A stretch of DNA of 64,000 nucleotides from Cohnella hashimotonis (GCF_030014955.1 NZ_JAGRPV010000001.1:2170001-2234000); one strand, 5' to 3'. Positions 27,435-36,555 are shown, counted from the first letter of the stretch. Notes: a model not told the origin generated them from the letters alone. A program made the numbers and translations.

Positions 27435-28313
27435 TTAACCTTTGATTGAGCCGATCATCACCCCTTTCGCGAAGTGTTTTTGCAGAAACGGATAAACAAT
27501 AAGAATCGGCAATGTCGAAATCAGAATAGCTGCCATCTGCACCGTTTCCGGCGGCGGCTGATTGGCAAGCATCTCCGGATTAATGACGCCGAGTGCGTTC
27601 ATCGCATCGGACTGCACGACGATTTGCCGGAGAATAACCTGAATCGGCCATTTGGTCTGATCGTTGAGATAAAGGATGCCGGCAAAATAATTGTTCCAAT
27701 GGCCGACCGCATAGAACAAGCCGAAGGCGGCCAGTATGGGCTTGGACAACGGCAGCACGATTTTCCGGAAAATGACCAGATCGCTGGCGCCGTCGATCAG
27801 CGCCGATTCGCTAAGTTCCTGAGGGAGCGACATAAAAAATTGCCTTACGATAATCAGGTTGAACGGAGCGATCGCGGCCGGCAGGATGAGCGACCAGATC
27901 GAATCAAGCAGCCCGGTCTCCTTGACGACCAGATACGTCGGTATCATCCCGGCGGAGAACAGCATCGTAAATAAAATCGCAAGCATAATGAATCTTTGAC
28001 CATAAATTTTGCGCGACAGACCATAAGCCATCGTGGTTGTAAAAAATAAATTAACGAGTGTGCCCAGGATCGTGATATAGACCGTAACGCGCAGCGAGCG
28101 GATGAAGGAGTGGGAACTAAAAATGTACTCGTATGCGACAATCGACCACTTCCGCGGCCAAAGCAGCAATTGACTTCGCAAAAATTCTTCGTAGGTCGTA
28201 AATGAGACGGAGAATAAATAAAAAAACGGGAAAATCATCACAATCGCAAGCAATAACATAAAGGCATAGTTGACCCAGTCGAACACGCGGTCCTGAAACG
28301 AACGGATGTTCAT
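27435..28313 (-). CDS. ABC sugar importer permease, YtcP/MalG type
   Basis: 292 aa with AAAGGGGGGG upstream of the ATG. It is an inner-membrane permease with first helix YAFMLLLAIVMIFPFFYLF. The EAA loop is ESALIDGASDLVIFRKIVLPL near residue 190, and the end FLQKHFAKGVMIGSIKG is family-typical. It partners the LplB-type permease 15 bp upstream. No ATPase is encoded nearby. Confidence 0.93.
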   Translation of the reverse strand: MNIRSFQDRVFDWVNYAFMLLLAIVMIFPFFYLFSVSFTTYEEFLRSQLLLWPRKWSIVAYEYIFSSHSFIRSLRVTVYITILGTLVNLFFTTTMAYGLSRKIYGQRFIMLAILFTMLFSAGMIPTYLVVKETGLLDSIWSLILPAAIAPFNLIIVRQFFMSLPQELSESALIDGASDLVIFRKIVLPLSKPILAAFGLFYAVGHWNNYFAGILYLNDQTKWPIQVILRQIVVQSDAMNALGVINPEMLANQPPPETVQMAAILISTLPILIVYPFLQKHFAKGVMIGSIKG

Positions 28314-28328
28314 GAAAATGCCCCCCCT

Positions 28329-29291
28329 TTAATAAACGCCTTCTTCACCCATTCGCTTGGCAATGTAGTTCGATCCAAGCACAAGAACAAGACCGACAAC
28401 CCCTTTAAATAAGCCGACGGCCGTAGCAAAGCTGTAATCAGACTGCCTAACCCCTTTGGTGTACACATACGTATCCAGCACATCGCCAATATCGCGGTTA
28501 AAGGAGTTCAACATCAGGAATATTTGCTCGAAGCCGCTGTCCAGTACGCTGCCCAAACGAAGGATGAGCATGATGACGATCGTGGCGCGCAAGGCGGGAA
28601 GCGTGATATGCCACATCCGTCTCCAGCGATTCGCGCCATCCACCGAGGCGGCTTCATAGATTTCGGGATTGACTCCCGCTAGCGCGGCCAAGAAAATGAT
28701 CGTTCCCCAACCGATTTCTTTCCAGATAACCTGCAAAACGATTAGGGGACGGAAGAAGTCGGGGTTCGTTAAAAAACCGATGGACTGATTCATTCCGAAA
28801 ACTTGCTTCAAAATGTCATTGACGATGCCGTCTCCCCGCAAGAAAATCGTAAATACGCCTACGACAACAACCCACGAAAGAAAGTGCGGCAAGTAAACGA
28901 TCGACTGAATAAAGCGTTTGAACAGTTCACTCCGCATTTCGTTCAGCAATAAAGCCAAAATGATAGGCGCAGGAAAGGCAAACAAAATTTGCAGCATGGA
29001 GAGGGAGAGCGTATTCCACAAGACGCGCCCGATTTCAGCAGAAGAAAAGATATCTCTGAAATGCTGAAGTCCGACCCATTCGCTGCCCGAGAAGCCCAGA
29101 AACGGACTGTAATCTTGAAAAGCAATCACGATGCCGAGCATCGGAACATACCGGTAAATCAAGAAAAAGAGCGCGCCCGGAAGTATAAGTAAATACATAA
29201 AACGATCTCGCCATATTTTTCGCAAAATCCGCTGTCGGGTGGAGACGACGACGGGCGAATCGGATTGCAGCTGCTTAACGAGAGTTGACAC
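28329..29291 (-). CDS. ABC sugar importer permease, LplB type
   Basis: 320 aa from GTG 29291, with GGAGGGG seven bases upstream. Features are the first helix FMYLLILPGALFFLIY, then YVPMLGIVIAFQDYSPF, and the EAA loop EAASVDGANRWRRMWHITLPAL near residue 215. The operator-like site O2 lies 21 bp upstream of the start, between this gene and the oxidoreductase, so the transporter part of the operon may have its own regulated start. Confidence 0.93.
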   Translation of the reverse strand: MSTLVKQLQSDSPVVVSTRQRILRKIWRDRFMYLLILPGALFFLIYRYVPMLGIVIAFQDYSPFLGFSGSEWVGLQHFRDIFSSAEIGRVLWNTLSLSMLQILFAFPAPIILALLLNEMRSELFKRFIQSIVYLPHFLSWVVVVGVFTIFLRGDGIVNDILKQVFGMNQSIGFLTNPDFFRPLIVLQVIWKEIGWGTIIFLAALAGVNPEIYEAASVDGANRWRRMWHITLPALRATIVIMLILRLGSVLDSGFEQIFLMLNSFNRDIGDVLDTYVYTKGVRQSDYSFATAVGLFKGVVGLVLVLGSNYIAKRMGEEGVY

Positions 29292-29311
29292 CGCATCCCC
29301 TCCAATAAAAT

Positions 29312-29330
29312 ACAGTTTAATTACATGTAT
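29312..29330 (-). promoter_or_regulatory. Operator-like direct repeat O2
   Basis: Minus strand ATACATGTAATTAAACTGT. Positions 1-9 and 11-19 are identical to site O3 at 30836, and the match continues on the 5' side (AGATAA or GAGATAA). It precedes the permease gene. I see no convincing separate promoter, so it could also act as a roadblock inside the operon. Confidence 0.58.
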
Positions 29331-29369
29331 TTATCTGACATAAAAAAAAGTACAGTTGCTTATATTCGA

Positions 29370-30452
29370 TTAGCTGATGCGCAGATCCGGAACTTCCAGC
29401 CAGATCCCGCCTTGCTCGGCAGATTGCTGAGCGACGATGCCCGGCAGCGTGTAGTCGATCGCACGATAAACATCGATAGGAGGTTGACTGCGGCGATCCA
29501 GCGCGTCGATAAAATCTTGCAGCAAGTAATACTCCGAAGTACCGTGGCCGCCTTTGGCCATTGCTTCCGTCGCGTCGGGATTGCTGATTTCGCATTTCAA
29601 CGATTGAGCGGTTTCGCCGAAAAGCGGGTGATTTTCGACGTAGATCCAACCGTCCCCTTCATAGCCATGTCTGCCATTTTCGATTTGACCCTTGGAACCA
29701 TACAGGGCATAATGTCCGATTTCAGGGGTGCGCGGCGCAACCGAGCTTCGCAGAAGTTTGATCGTGCAGCCTTTGGACGTTTCGAACAGTGCGACCTGCA
29801 TGTCGATACAGCCGACTCCGCCGTTTGGCACGACCGATTTGGAACTCCCGATCCCCATCGCTCTGACGATGCGGTCATCGAGCATCTCGAGAATGGGCCC
29901 GAGCGAGTGGGAGCAGTAATGCAACGGGGGACGTTCATTGCGCCAGTAAACGAATCCGGTATCCGGATCGATAATTCTGGAGCGGATGTCGTGCACGTAT
30001 TCGCATTCCGCATGGAAGACGGTTCCGATCAGACCTTGACGAATCCACTGTTTCCAGTTTTGCAAAAAATGAAAATATACCGTGTTCTCAGCCATCATAT
30101 AGGTGCGCCCGGTATCCTTCACGGTATCGACGAGACTGACGCAATCTTCAATGGTGGAGGCCGCCGTTACTTCGCACAGCACGTCTTTGCCGGCCTTCAT
30201 GGCTGCGATGGCTTGTTCGGCATGTAGCGGCAACGGCGTACCGATCATGACAACATCGACATCTGAGGCCAGCAGCTTGTCAAAACGATCGAAACGTCCG
30301 GACGGATCAATGCCGAGCTCGTCTCCCGTCTGCCTGAGCAGGTCGGCGTCCTGATCGCAGATGGCCGTAACTCGAATACGCGGGTGGTGCATATAAGCGG
30401 CGGATCGACGCGAACCTCCGAGTCCTGCCAACCCCAATTTCCAAATTTTCAT
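29370..30452 (-). CDS. Gfo/Idh/MocA family oxidoreductase (GH109-like)
   Basis: 360 aa, AAGGGG before the ATG. The N-terminal Rossmann fold begins LGLAGLGGSRRSAAYMHHPRI and continues VTAICDQD. The catalytic-lysine motif EKP of ordinary members reads CEV here (GKDVLCEVTAAST, about residues 90-102), and HYCSHSLGPILEML occurs near 180. Both features are reminiscent of GH109 glycosidases, which use NAD+ in a redox-assisted hydrolysis. It may therefore be a glycosidase rather than a simple dehydrogenase (inference). It heads the importer operon and is transcribed from the promoter at 30590-30618. Confidence 0.82.
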   Translation of the reverse strand: MKIWKLGLAGLGGSRRSAAYMHHPRIRVTAICDQDADLLRQTGDELGIDPSGRFDRFDKLLASDVDVVMIGTPLPLHAEQAIAAMKAGKDVLCEVTAASTIEDCVSLVDTVKDTGRTYMMAENTVYFHFLQNWKQWIRQGLIGTVFHAECEYVHDIRSRIIDPDTGFVYWRNERPPLHYCSHSLGPILEMLDDRIVRAMGIGSSKSVVPNGGVGCIDMQVALFETSKGCTIKLLRSSVAPRTPEIGHYALYGSKGQIENGRHGYEGDGWIYVENHPLFGETAQSLKCEISNPDATEAMAKGGHGTSEYYLLQDFIDALDRRSQPPIDVYRAIDYTLPGIVAQQSAEQGGIWLEVPDLRIS

Positions 30453-30589
30453 TCGATATCCCCTTTTCGCAACCTAGCTCCGTTGGATGTAGGTAACAAC
30501 GGTTGTAACGTATAATGACATATTGACAGTTACAGCGAACTAGCGACAAAAATGCATAAGCAAAGTCCTTTCATCACGAATTTGAGTAA

Positions 30590-30618
30590 AATATAGCATG
30601 ATTATTTTAGACGGTCAA
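30590..30618 (-). promoter_or_regulatory. Sigma-A promoter for the oxidoreductase/importer operon
   Basis: Minus strand TTGACC (30618-30613), 17 bp, TATATT (30595-30590), within GGATTGACCGT ... CATGCTATATTTTA. The plus-strand promoter at 30748 has the same flanks. Confidence 0.7.
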
Positions 30619-30717
30619 TCCAAAAACCTTTCTTTGCTATCGGCACACGATAAAACTGTATTCGCTTACAGAAGAAGGGCGGATAGCTCTGGAGAAACAT
30701 AGTGTGAGGTTACCTGA

Positions 30718-30732
30718 CTGAAAGCGCTGACG
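30718..30732. promoter_or_regulatory. Candidate cre site (CcpA operator)
   Basis: CTGAAAGCGCTGACG matches the core TGNAANCGNWNNC of catabolite-responsive elements at every fixed position. The two outermost bases deviate. It lies 16 bp upstream of the plus-strand -35 box, so it could mediate glucose control of the divergent operons. Confidence 0.5.
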
Positions 30733-30747
30733 ATCCGAGTCGCCGGA

Positions 30748-30777
30748 TTGACCGTTTTATTTTTCACATGCTATACT
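30748..30777 (+). promoter_or_regulatory. Sigma-A promoter for the signal-less heparinase-type gene
   Basis: TTGACC (30748-30753), 18 bp, TATACT (30772-30777), inside GGATTGACCGT ... CATGCTATACTTTA. The predicted start is near 30784. Confidence 0.68.
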
Positions 30778-30835
30778 TTAAGCATATATTTTTACAGCGC
30801 GCGGACAGAGGGGCGCTTTACTTTTTGCGAGATAA

Positions 30836-30854
30836 ATACATGTAGTTAAACTGT
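30836..30854 (+). promoter_or_regulatory. Operator-like direct repeat O3
   Basis: ATACATGTAGTTAAACTGT, preceded by GAGATAA. It differs from O2 in one base of 19. It lies about 50 bp downstream of the predicted start and 72 bp before the coding region. Confidence 0.6.
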
Positions 30855-30926
30855 CTTTAAATTGCTGAAATTACGTTTGCCGCAACTATTCAAGGAACCA
30901 AGATAAACGCAATGGAGGTATTCAGT

Positions 30927-33900
30927 GTGGCGGACAATGCAGAATTTACCGTCGAACCGCTGCTCGATCGCATCTATGCCGGCGACCGGGTCTTGCTGAG
31001 GGCGACGGTCAAGCTGAGCAACGGCGAACGACTGATCGTCACACCGGAGGCAGCGATTGCCATCGCAGCGGAGGAGCAGGCGGAAATCGCAACCGAGAAC
31101 GGGAAAACGCTGTTGTTGGCCAAAACGGCAGGCACGGTAGAGCTGAGGGCGGCGTATAAAGGACTTCAGGCTGTCGTGCAGGTGGAGGTCATGCCGGTGA
31201 GGCCGGCCAAGGCGAGGAGTTCTTACTTTACCGCGGAAAAGGTGTCGGCCGCCCGCGCCAACATCGGGCAGTTCGGGTGGGCCGCCGATACGAAAAAGCT
31301 GGCTGTCGGCAAGGCCGACAAGTGGCTATGCGATTTTTCGCTGGGGGAGTTGTGGGAAATGGTACCATCGCAAAACATCCCTCGCAGCTACGCCGTCAAC
31401 CAACTGGACGGCGGCCTGGCGTGCGCCAACGAAATCAAGCCGTACGGCAATTATCCTTACCGTTTTTCCGTCACGGAAGTCGATTGGAAGCTCACATCGC
31501 CAGTATGCGGCGTCCAGTTTCCAACCAACCATTTCAAGGCTTATTATGAGGGCGGGCTGGACGAATACGGGCGGTTTGACCCGGCGCTGGCGAAGCGGCA
31601 CAATGACGAGCTGATCGCGAAGGGAGAGACGGGCAATCTGGTCAATCGGATTCGGGAACAGATCGCGGCCAATCCGTCGATCGCACACTATGTGACCGAC
31701 GCGCAAATCATGGACCCGGATTGGGGCGTCGATGACGGCATGGGGTATCGATTCGATCCGAACGATACGCTGGCATACGGGCGTCCGTATACGTTTGTCG
31801 CCTATTACGCGCATTGGGCGCTCTGGTACAACGGGGGGATGATCAAGACTGCGCTGAAGGATTTTTCGGAAGCGTACTTGTTTACCGGAGAGCAGCGGTA
31901 CGCCGATGCGGCGCTTGTCTTGCTGGACCGGATCGGGGATTTATACCCGGATATGCAAGTGTCGCAATTTCCGCATTCCGCCGTCTCCGGCTATCGGCAT
32001 TACGGTTTTTTGCCGAGCGACGGCTGGCACTTCTATCCTGGGCGTGGGAAAATCGTCGGGAGCATATGGGAAAATGAATTGATGAAGGCGGTAATGTACG
32101 CCTACGACGCCGTATTCCCGGCGATTGGCACCTTGGGGGCCGAAGCGTCCGAAGTGCTGAACGCCAAAGCGTATTCCGAGAACAAGAGCAAACCTGATCG
32201 GATGAAGGCGAACTTCGAGGACGGCGTGCTTCGGGAAATTTGTACGGCATACAAGGCAGGCGATCTCCAGGGCAATCCGGGCATGCATCAATCGACGCTG
32301 GCGCTGGCTGCGGTCGTTCTGGACCACGATCCGGAGACGAGCGAGATGTTAAACTTCGGCTTCCGTTCAGGCGCTTCGGACTGGAAGGACGATGTCAAGA
32401 CCGGCGGGAATATCATGAACATCCTCGTAGACGATGTCAGCCACGACGGTCATGGCGATGAGAGCGCTCCTTTGTACAATTCCTTATGGCTGTCCAACTG
32501 GCTGGAAGTCGCCAAGATGCTGGACGGCTACGAGCTGCCGGAAGGCGGGACGCTGGAGGGAGGGGTGGATGCGGATTTGTTTAAAAATCCGCGCTTTCGC
32601 AAAATGTTCATGGCGATGTACCCGCTCCTGCTTACCAGCCATTATACGCCGAACATCGGCGATTCCGGCCAAACGGGAAATCCGGATGTATCTGCCATTC
32701 GGCTGGACGAGCTCATTGAGGGCTACAGTCGGTACGGTAAAGACGAGCTTGCGCAAGCGATTTATCTGTTGAATGGCAAGACCGCCGGCGGCATCGCGCT
32801 CGACATTTTCTCCGACAATCCGAACGCAGTATCGCAAAAAATCAGACGGGTTATTGAAGAGAAGGGCGAGCTGCGCCTCGGCTCCGAAAATTTCTCCGGC
32901 TATGGTCTTGCCGTACTGCGGGACGGGTTCGATCTGTCCGGCTCTATGAACAATGAGCTGGATGATGCGTTACAGCAAACCGCCGACGAGACGGCGGCCA
33001 GGACGACGCAGCGAGCGCTCTGGATGTATTACGGCGGTACGGCCAGCCATGCCCACGGCGATCCGCTTAATCTGGGTTATATCGCTTACGATCTCGATCT
33101 GATGCCCGATTTGGGTTATCCCGATACGTCCAGCGACGACCTGGCGTTTTTCCCTCGGACGACTCGCTCGCACAACACGGTCATGGTAAACGGATTGCCC
33201 GTCGATGCGTTCGGCGAGCCGACGAACTTCGACGACAGCGGTTTCGTCAAGCTGGCCAGCGTTGACGCTAACGGCGTGGCCGGACTATCGAACGCGCCTG
33301 ACGGCTTGTACAAGCGAACGACGGCGCTGATCCGGATCAACGAGGAAGATTCCTATATCGTCGATCTGTTCGACCTGAACGGCGGCCTTAATTACGAATA
33401 CAGCTTCCATTCAGGCGAATCGGAATCCGCCAACACCGTATATCAAGGCTTGGAGCTGTCGACGTCGGGCGCGGACGAACTGTCGTTGAAAAACTTTCGC
33501 AAGGATGCCAACGGGACGAGCGGCGCGTTCAGCGTCGACTGGAACCTTAAGGATACGTACAATCGTTATGGGCATGGGGCCGGCGCCGTCACGGACGTTC
33601 ATCTCAAGATGACGATGCTGGGCGATTATGACGAGGTGACGATTGCCGACGGCATTCCGCCGCAAAATTCGCTGACGAATCCAAAAAGGCTGGAATACAT
33701 ATTTGTTAAAAGCAACGATTCAAGAACGGTCTATACTTCCGTCATCGAGCCTTATCGGGGCGCTTCCAGCATCGCTTCGATCGAGCGGCTGCCTGTCGTC
33801 GAGAATAACGGGGCTGCGGCAGACCCGGCCGTAGTCAAGGCGCTCCGCGTGGCGTTTAAGGATGGGCGCACGGACTTTATCGTGCAATCGCTGGACGCTT

Positions 33901-34403
33901 CGATGGTTTATACGGTCGCCGGCAAGTTTGCGTTCTCCGGCTTTTTCGGCGTGTACTCAGAGCAAGACGGCAAGCTTGTCCGCGCTTACTTGCATGAAGG
34001 CACCCGGCTCGGCGGCCTCGTGAACGGCACGCCAGCCGTTAAAGGATTCGTGGCGGGGAGGACGGATACCCTTGCGGTCGAAAATTTTATCGACCTATCT
34101 GTCGCACTGCCGATAGAGCCGGCCCTGCTGATCGGCAAGTACATCTATATCGACAACGATGCCGATGTCAACGCCGTTTATCGGATCGAAGGGGCGAGCC
34201 GGCACGATGACCATATTCGTCTTCACATCGGCGACGTCTCGGTCGTCAACGCCTGGCGGGACAGCGCGGATTTCTCGCAGGGCTACGCTTTCAGCTTCGA
34301 GCCCGGCGACGCGTTCCGCATCCCGCTGTCGCTGAGCAAGCGCTATGCGGAGGGGATCGGTGACGACGGCTATCCGAAGCCCGCGTCTGCCGCCCCCGAA
34401 TAA
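30927..34403 (+). CDS. Heparinase II/III-type protein without signal peptide
   Basis: 1158 aa from GTG 30927, eight bases after TGGAGGT. The in-frame ATG at 30912 overlaps that Shine-Dalgarno. Neither start gives a signal peptide. A small beta domain (about 1-95, Ig-like) precedes RSSYFTAEKVSAARANIGQFG, the start of the catalytic core shared with the 2001-aa secreted protein. That homology continues through NIPRSYAVNQL, YGNYPYRFSV, NPRFRKMFMAMYPLL and ALDIFSDNPNA to the C-terminal domain. The active-site segment reads MYYGGTASHAHGDPLNLGY, against HYGRTSSHGHADTLEIG in the paralogue. It carries no binding modules. It is probably a cytoplasmic enzyme acting on imported oligosaccharides, or one exported by an unusual route. 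Confidence 0.82.
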   Translation: MADNAEFTVEPLLDRIYAGDRVLLRATVKLSNGERLIVTPEAAIAIAAEEQAEIATENGKTLLLAKTAGTVELRAAYKGLQAVVQVEVMPVRPAKARSSYFTAEKVSAARANIGQFGWAADTKKLAVGKADKWLCDFSLGELWEMVPSQNIPRSYAVNQLDGGLACANEIKPYGNYPYRFSVTEVDWKLTSPVCGVQFPTNHFKAYYEGGLDEYGRFDPALAKRHNDELIAKGETGNLVNRIREQIAANPSIAHYVTDAQIMDPDWGVDDGMGYRFDPNDTLAYGRPYTFVAYYAHWALWYNGGMIKTALKDFSEAYLFTGEQRYADAALVLLDRIGDLYPDMQVSQFPHSAVSGYRHYGFLPSDGWHFYPGRGKIVGSIWENELMKAVMYAYDAVFPAIGTLGAEASEVLNAKAYSENKSKPDRMKANFEDGVLREICTAYKAGDLQGNPGMHQSTLALAAVVLDHDPETSEMLNFGFRSGASDWKDDVKTGGNIMNILVDDVSHDGHGDESAPLYNSLWLSNWLEVAKMLDGYELPEGGTLEGGVDADLFKNPRFRKMFMAMYPLLLTSHYTPNIGDSGQTGNPDVSAIRLDELIEGYSRYGKDELAQAIYLLNGKTAGGIALDIFSDNPNAVSQKIRRVIEEKGELRLGSENFSGYGLAVLRDGFDLSGSMNNELDDALQQTADETAARTTQRALWMYYGGTASHAHGDPLNLGYIAYDLDLMPDLGYPDTSSDDLAFFPRTTRSHNTVMVNGLPVDAFGEPTNFDDSGFVKLASVDANGVAGLSNAPDGLYKRTTALIRINEEDSYIVDLFDLNGGLNYEYSFHSGESESANTVYQGLELSTSGADELSLKNFRKDANGTSGAFSVDWNLKDTYNRYGHGAGAVTDVHLKMTMLGDYDEVTIADGIPPQNSLTNPKRLEYIFVKSNDSRTVYTSVIEPYRGASSIASIERLPVVENNGAAADPAVVKALRVAFKDGRTDFIVQSLDASMVYTVAGKFAFSGFFGVYSEQDGKLVRAYLHEGTRLGGLVNGTPAVKGFVAGRTDTLAVENFIDLSVALPIEPALLIGKYIYIDNDADVNAVYRIEGASRHDDHIRLHIGDVSVVNAWRDSADFSQGYAFSFEPGDAFRIPLSLSKRYAEGIGDDGYPKPASAAPE

Positions 34404-34442
34404 GGACAGTGTCGAGCGATGAGACTAGCTAAATTCAAGACA

Positions 34443-34477
34443 AAACGCCGTCCGGTCTTTGCGACCGGACGGCGTTT
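34443..34477. terminator. Bidirectional terminator between convergent genes
   Basis: Perfect 15-bp stem AAACGCCGTCCGGTC (34443-34457) and GACCGGACGGCGTTT (34463-34477) with loop TTTGC. It has A on one side and T on the other. Confidence 0.88.
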
Positions 34478-34511
34478 ATATGCACGACAGCTTCGTCCTT
34501 CCCGGCACGGG

Positions 34512-36338
34512 TTAATTCAGCTGGCTCAATTCCCGGGCTCTGATGACGTACAACGAAGTCCTAACGGAGAAGTAAATGTCTCCGGCGGCCGTCAGCGTTG
34601 CCGCTCGAATCGTTCCCGGCAGCAGCGACAGCAAGGACGCTTCCCCGCTATGCAGATGGATTCGAATCAACTCGTCGCCACAGAAGGCGGCCACATGCTC
34701 GTCGTCGAGTTTGAGCAACCACAAGCAAGGCTGACTGACGGATACGGTGTGGACGACTTTTCGCTCGGCGACATCGAAGATGTGAATTTCGGTGCCGGCC
34801 GCGAACGCAACCTTGCCTTGCGAAGCTGCGATACCGAACGTTTCATTCGGACTGGCGGGATAATCATACTGATCGATCAGGCCCTTGCCCGGCTCCCAAA
34901 TCCCGAGCTGCCACGGAATGTCATGGCGCGTGGCGAGTCCGCTCGTTCCGCTGTGCGTCGTAAAATATACGTATTGGTCGTCGGCCGCGACGCTTGCGAT
35001 CGCCCGCTCGGGAATCGGATCGTACCAGCTCTCGACCTCCAGTGTCTCGGGGTCTACCCGCGACAGTCCTCCGCCGTAGACGCCGTAGTTGGCGGACCAG
35101 CCTGTCCAGATGCCGCCGTCGGGGCCGAGGACGCTCCGTCCCTCCGGCCGGATGAGCTGGGGACCGACCGAGCGCAAGGTGTGGGGATTGACGTTATTCA
35201 GCTGATCCCATGGCTGGTCCGGATCGTAGACCGTATGATCGCCGCCGACATAAGAGGCGGTGAACAGCCGGTCGCCGACGAACACCATGCCGTATACTTC
35301 CCCGCCTTCGTTGCAGACGGAGGAAGAGTTCCAATATTCGCCCGTCGCGGGATCGAACCGGAAGATCGTCTGGCCGAATCCGCTCGCTCCCCAAATTTGG
35401 CCCTTCGGGTCTTCGACGAGCGTGAAGATTTCCGTGACCGGTGCTTTTGCCGGAATTTGCGCAAGCGCGATCGGTTGCGGTGTATCGTAGTCTTGTGGAC
35501 TCGAAGGCTTATCGACGATGAAGTAGTCTTGCCCCCTGAAGCTGGCCAGCCGATCGTCTTCCAACTCGATGAAGGGCAGCTGTTGCCCGTTGGCCAGTGT
35601 GATCTTCGATGGCTTGAGCTGGTCCGCAAGGCCGGCATCGTCGAGAGGCTGAAGGGTTTGAGGGTCGTAAAAATCCAGTTGTCCATTGGTTCGAGTGCAA
35701 ATGAAGCGATCGTTGATTTCCCGAATCTCCGCTTCCGGACGGCCGAATTCTTGGAAGGTGCCTTTAGCGATGTCGTAGACCTTTAATCCTTTGGTATCGA
35801 AGCCGTAATAGACGAATATGTAGCCGGGAGCTTCTCCCCATACTGGCCGGCTGTACAGGTTTTTGGGGTTTTCGGACACTTTGCCGAGGTTGACGAGCGT
35901 GTGCGTGGCAGGGTCGTACTGCATCAGGGAGCAGCCGGGATACGTTCCCCCGTAAACTTTGCCGTCTGAGCCCAGTCCCATTTTCCAGAAATAGGATTCT
36001 CCGATCGACTTCAGCGGCTCCGCCCATGTACGCGTACGGAGATCGAGGACGTGCAGGTAAGCCTGCTCGACGCAGGTCCCGATGACGAGCTTCTCATTGT
36101 TCCAATTGACGATCCCCCATGCGCCGTTGCCTATCGGCAGCTCATGCTGTTCGCCTTCCCCCGTTAGGGTATCAATGATGACAACGGTTCCCGTTCCGCC
36201 CAACGCAAAGTTGGACAGCACATGCTTTTCTTTCCCGTCCAACGGGTCAATCAGAGAGGTTTGACCGAGGATATTAAAATTCCTGCAGGGCTGGCCGACA
36301 AATTCATAGAGCTTTGGCGCGGCTTCTCGCTTAAACAA
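34512..36338 (-). CDS. Cytosolic beta-propeller protein (unknown activity, possible lyase)
   Basis: 608 aa from TTG 36338, after AGAGGAA. No signal peptide. The sequence is a series of WD-like/SMP-30-like beta-propeller blades with repeating units such as GSDGKVYGGTYPGCSLMQYD, VVIIDTLTGEGEQ, QIWGASGFGQTIFRFDPATG and GGIWTGWSANYGVYGGGLS. It is related to the central propeller of the SLH-anchored protein at 39831 (compare SDGKIYGSTTGSAKVFEYD there). Propeller folds of this kind occur in oligogalacturonate and ulvan lyases as well as in non-catalytic binding proteins, so an enzymatic role is possible but not shown. It is transcribed alone from the promoter at 36405-36433. Confidence 0.75.
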   Translation of the reverse strand: MFKREAAPKLYEFVGQPCRNFNILGQTSLIDPLDGKEKHVLSNFALGGTGTVVIIDTLTGEGEQHELPIGNGAWGIVNWNNEKLVIGTCVEQAYLHVLDLRTRTWAEPLKSIGESYFWKMGLGSDGKVYGGTYPGCSLMQYDPATHTLVNLGKVSENPKNLYSRPVWGEAPGYIFVYYGFDTKGLKVYDIAKGTFQEFGRPEAEIREINDRFICTRTNGQLDFYDPQTLQPLDDAGLADQLKPSKITLANGQQLPFIELEDDRLASFRGQDYFIVDKPSSPQDYDTPQPIALAQIPAKAPVTEIFTLVEDPKGQIWGASGFGQTIFRFDPATGEYWNSSSVCNEGGEVYGMVFVGDRLFTASYVGGDHTVYDPDQPWDQLNNVNPHTLRSVGPQLIRPEGRSVLGPDGGIWTGWSANYGVYGGGLSRVDPETLEVESWYDPIPERAIASVAADDQYVYFTTHSGTSGLATRHDIPWQLGIWEPGKGLIDQYDYPASPNETFGIAASQGKVAFAAGTEIHIFDVAERKVVHTVSVSQPCLWLLKLDDEHVAAFCGDELIRIHLHSGEASLLSLLPGTIRAATLTAAGDIYFSVRTSLYVIRARELSQLN

Positions 36339-36374
36339 TTGGGTTCCTCTTTTCTTTTTTTCAGATTAAATTAA

Positions 36375-36393
36375 ATACCTGTATGCGATATGT
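36375..36393 (+). promoter_or_regulatory. Operator-like site O5 (degenerate)
   Basis: ATACCTGTATGCGATATGT keeps the ATAC...TGT half and the second TGT 11 bp later, but is the weakest member of the set. It lies at about +5 to +23 of the minus-strand propeller transcript, the same relative place as in the other members. Confidence 0.42.
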
Positions 36394-36404
36394 TCATAAT
36401 AGTT

Positions 36405-36433
36405 ATTATATGAGGATGTGAATGAGGGGTCAA
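36405..36433 (-). promoter_or_regulatory. Sigma-A promoter of the cytosolic propeller gene
   Basis: Minus strand TTGACC (36433-36428), 17 bp, TATAAT (36410-36405): near-perfect consensus. Confidence 0.78.
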
Positions 36434-36504
36434 CTCGATCTGCAAGCAGTATCTCGGGGCGGGCTTAAGCGTTATGATACCTTCCACGGCACATGCAAAA
36501 TTTG

Positions 36505-36533
36505 TTGAACAATCGAAAAGGTTCATGTATAAT
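36505..36533 (+). promoter_or_regulatory. Sigma-A promoter of the deacetylase-like/aminotransferase operon
   Basis: TTGAAC (36505-36510), 17 bp, TATAAT (36528-36533). The predicted start at about 36540 lies inside operator site O4. It is back to back with the promoter of the propeller gene about 70 bp away. Confidence 0.8.
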
Positions 36534-36536
36534 TAA

Positions 36537-36555
36537 GTACAAGTAAAATACATGT
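36537..36555 (+). promoter_or_regulatory. Operator-like direct repeat O4
   Basis: GTACAAGTAAAATACATGT, with one ACAAGT half and one ACATGT half 11 bp apart. It bridges the O6 form (ACAAGT) and the O1-O3 form (ACATGT). It overlaps the predicted transcription start. Confidence 0.62.

Larger units (their letters stand above)
30453..30926. other. Divergent control region between two operons
   Basis: 474 bp without a gene. It contains a minus-strand promoter, a plus-strand promoter of near-identical sequence, a cre-like site and the operator-like site O3, each listed separately. The minus transcript would have a leader of about 130 nt and the plus transcript about 140 nt. Confidence 0.7.

Noticed and set aside
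34419..35786. 455-codon plus-strand open frame
   Set aside because: It lies antisense to the well-supported beta-propeller gene, shows no recognisable domain and has the Arg/Asp-rich composition of a shadow frame in GC-rich DNA.
36537..36555. TACAAGT/TACATGT sites as transposon ends or attachment sites
   Set aside because: No transposase, integrase or target-site duplication is present. The consistent promoter-proximal position and 11-bp spacing favour operators.
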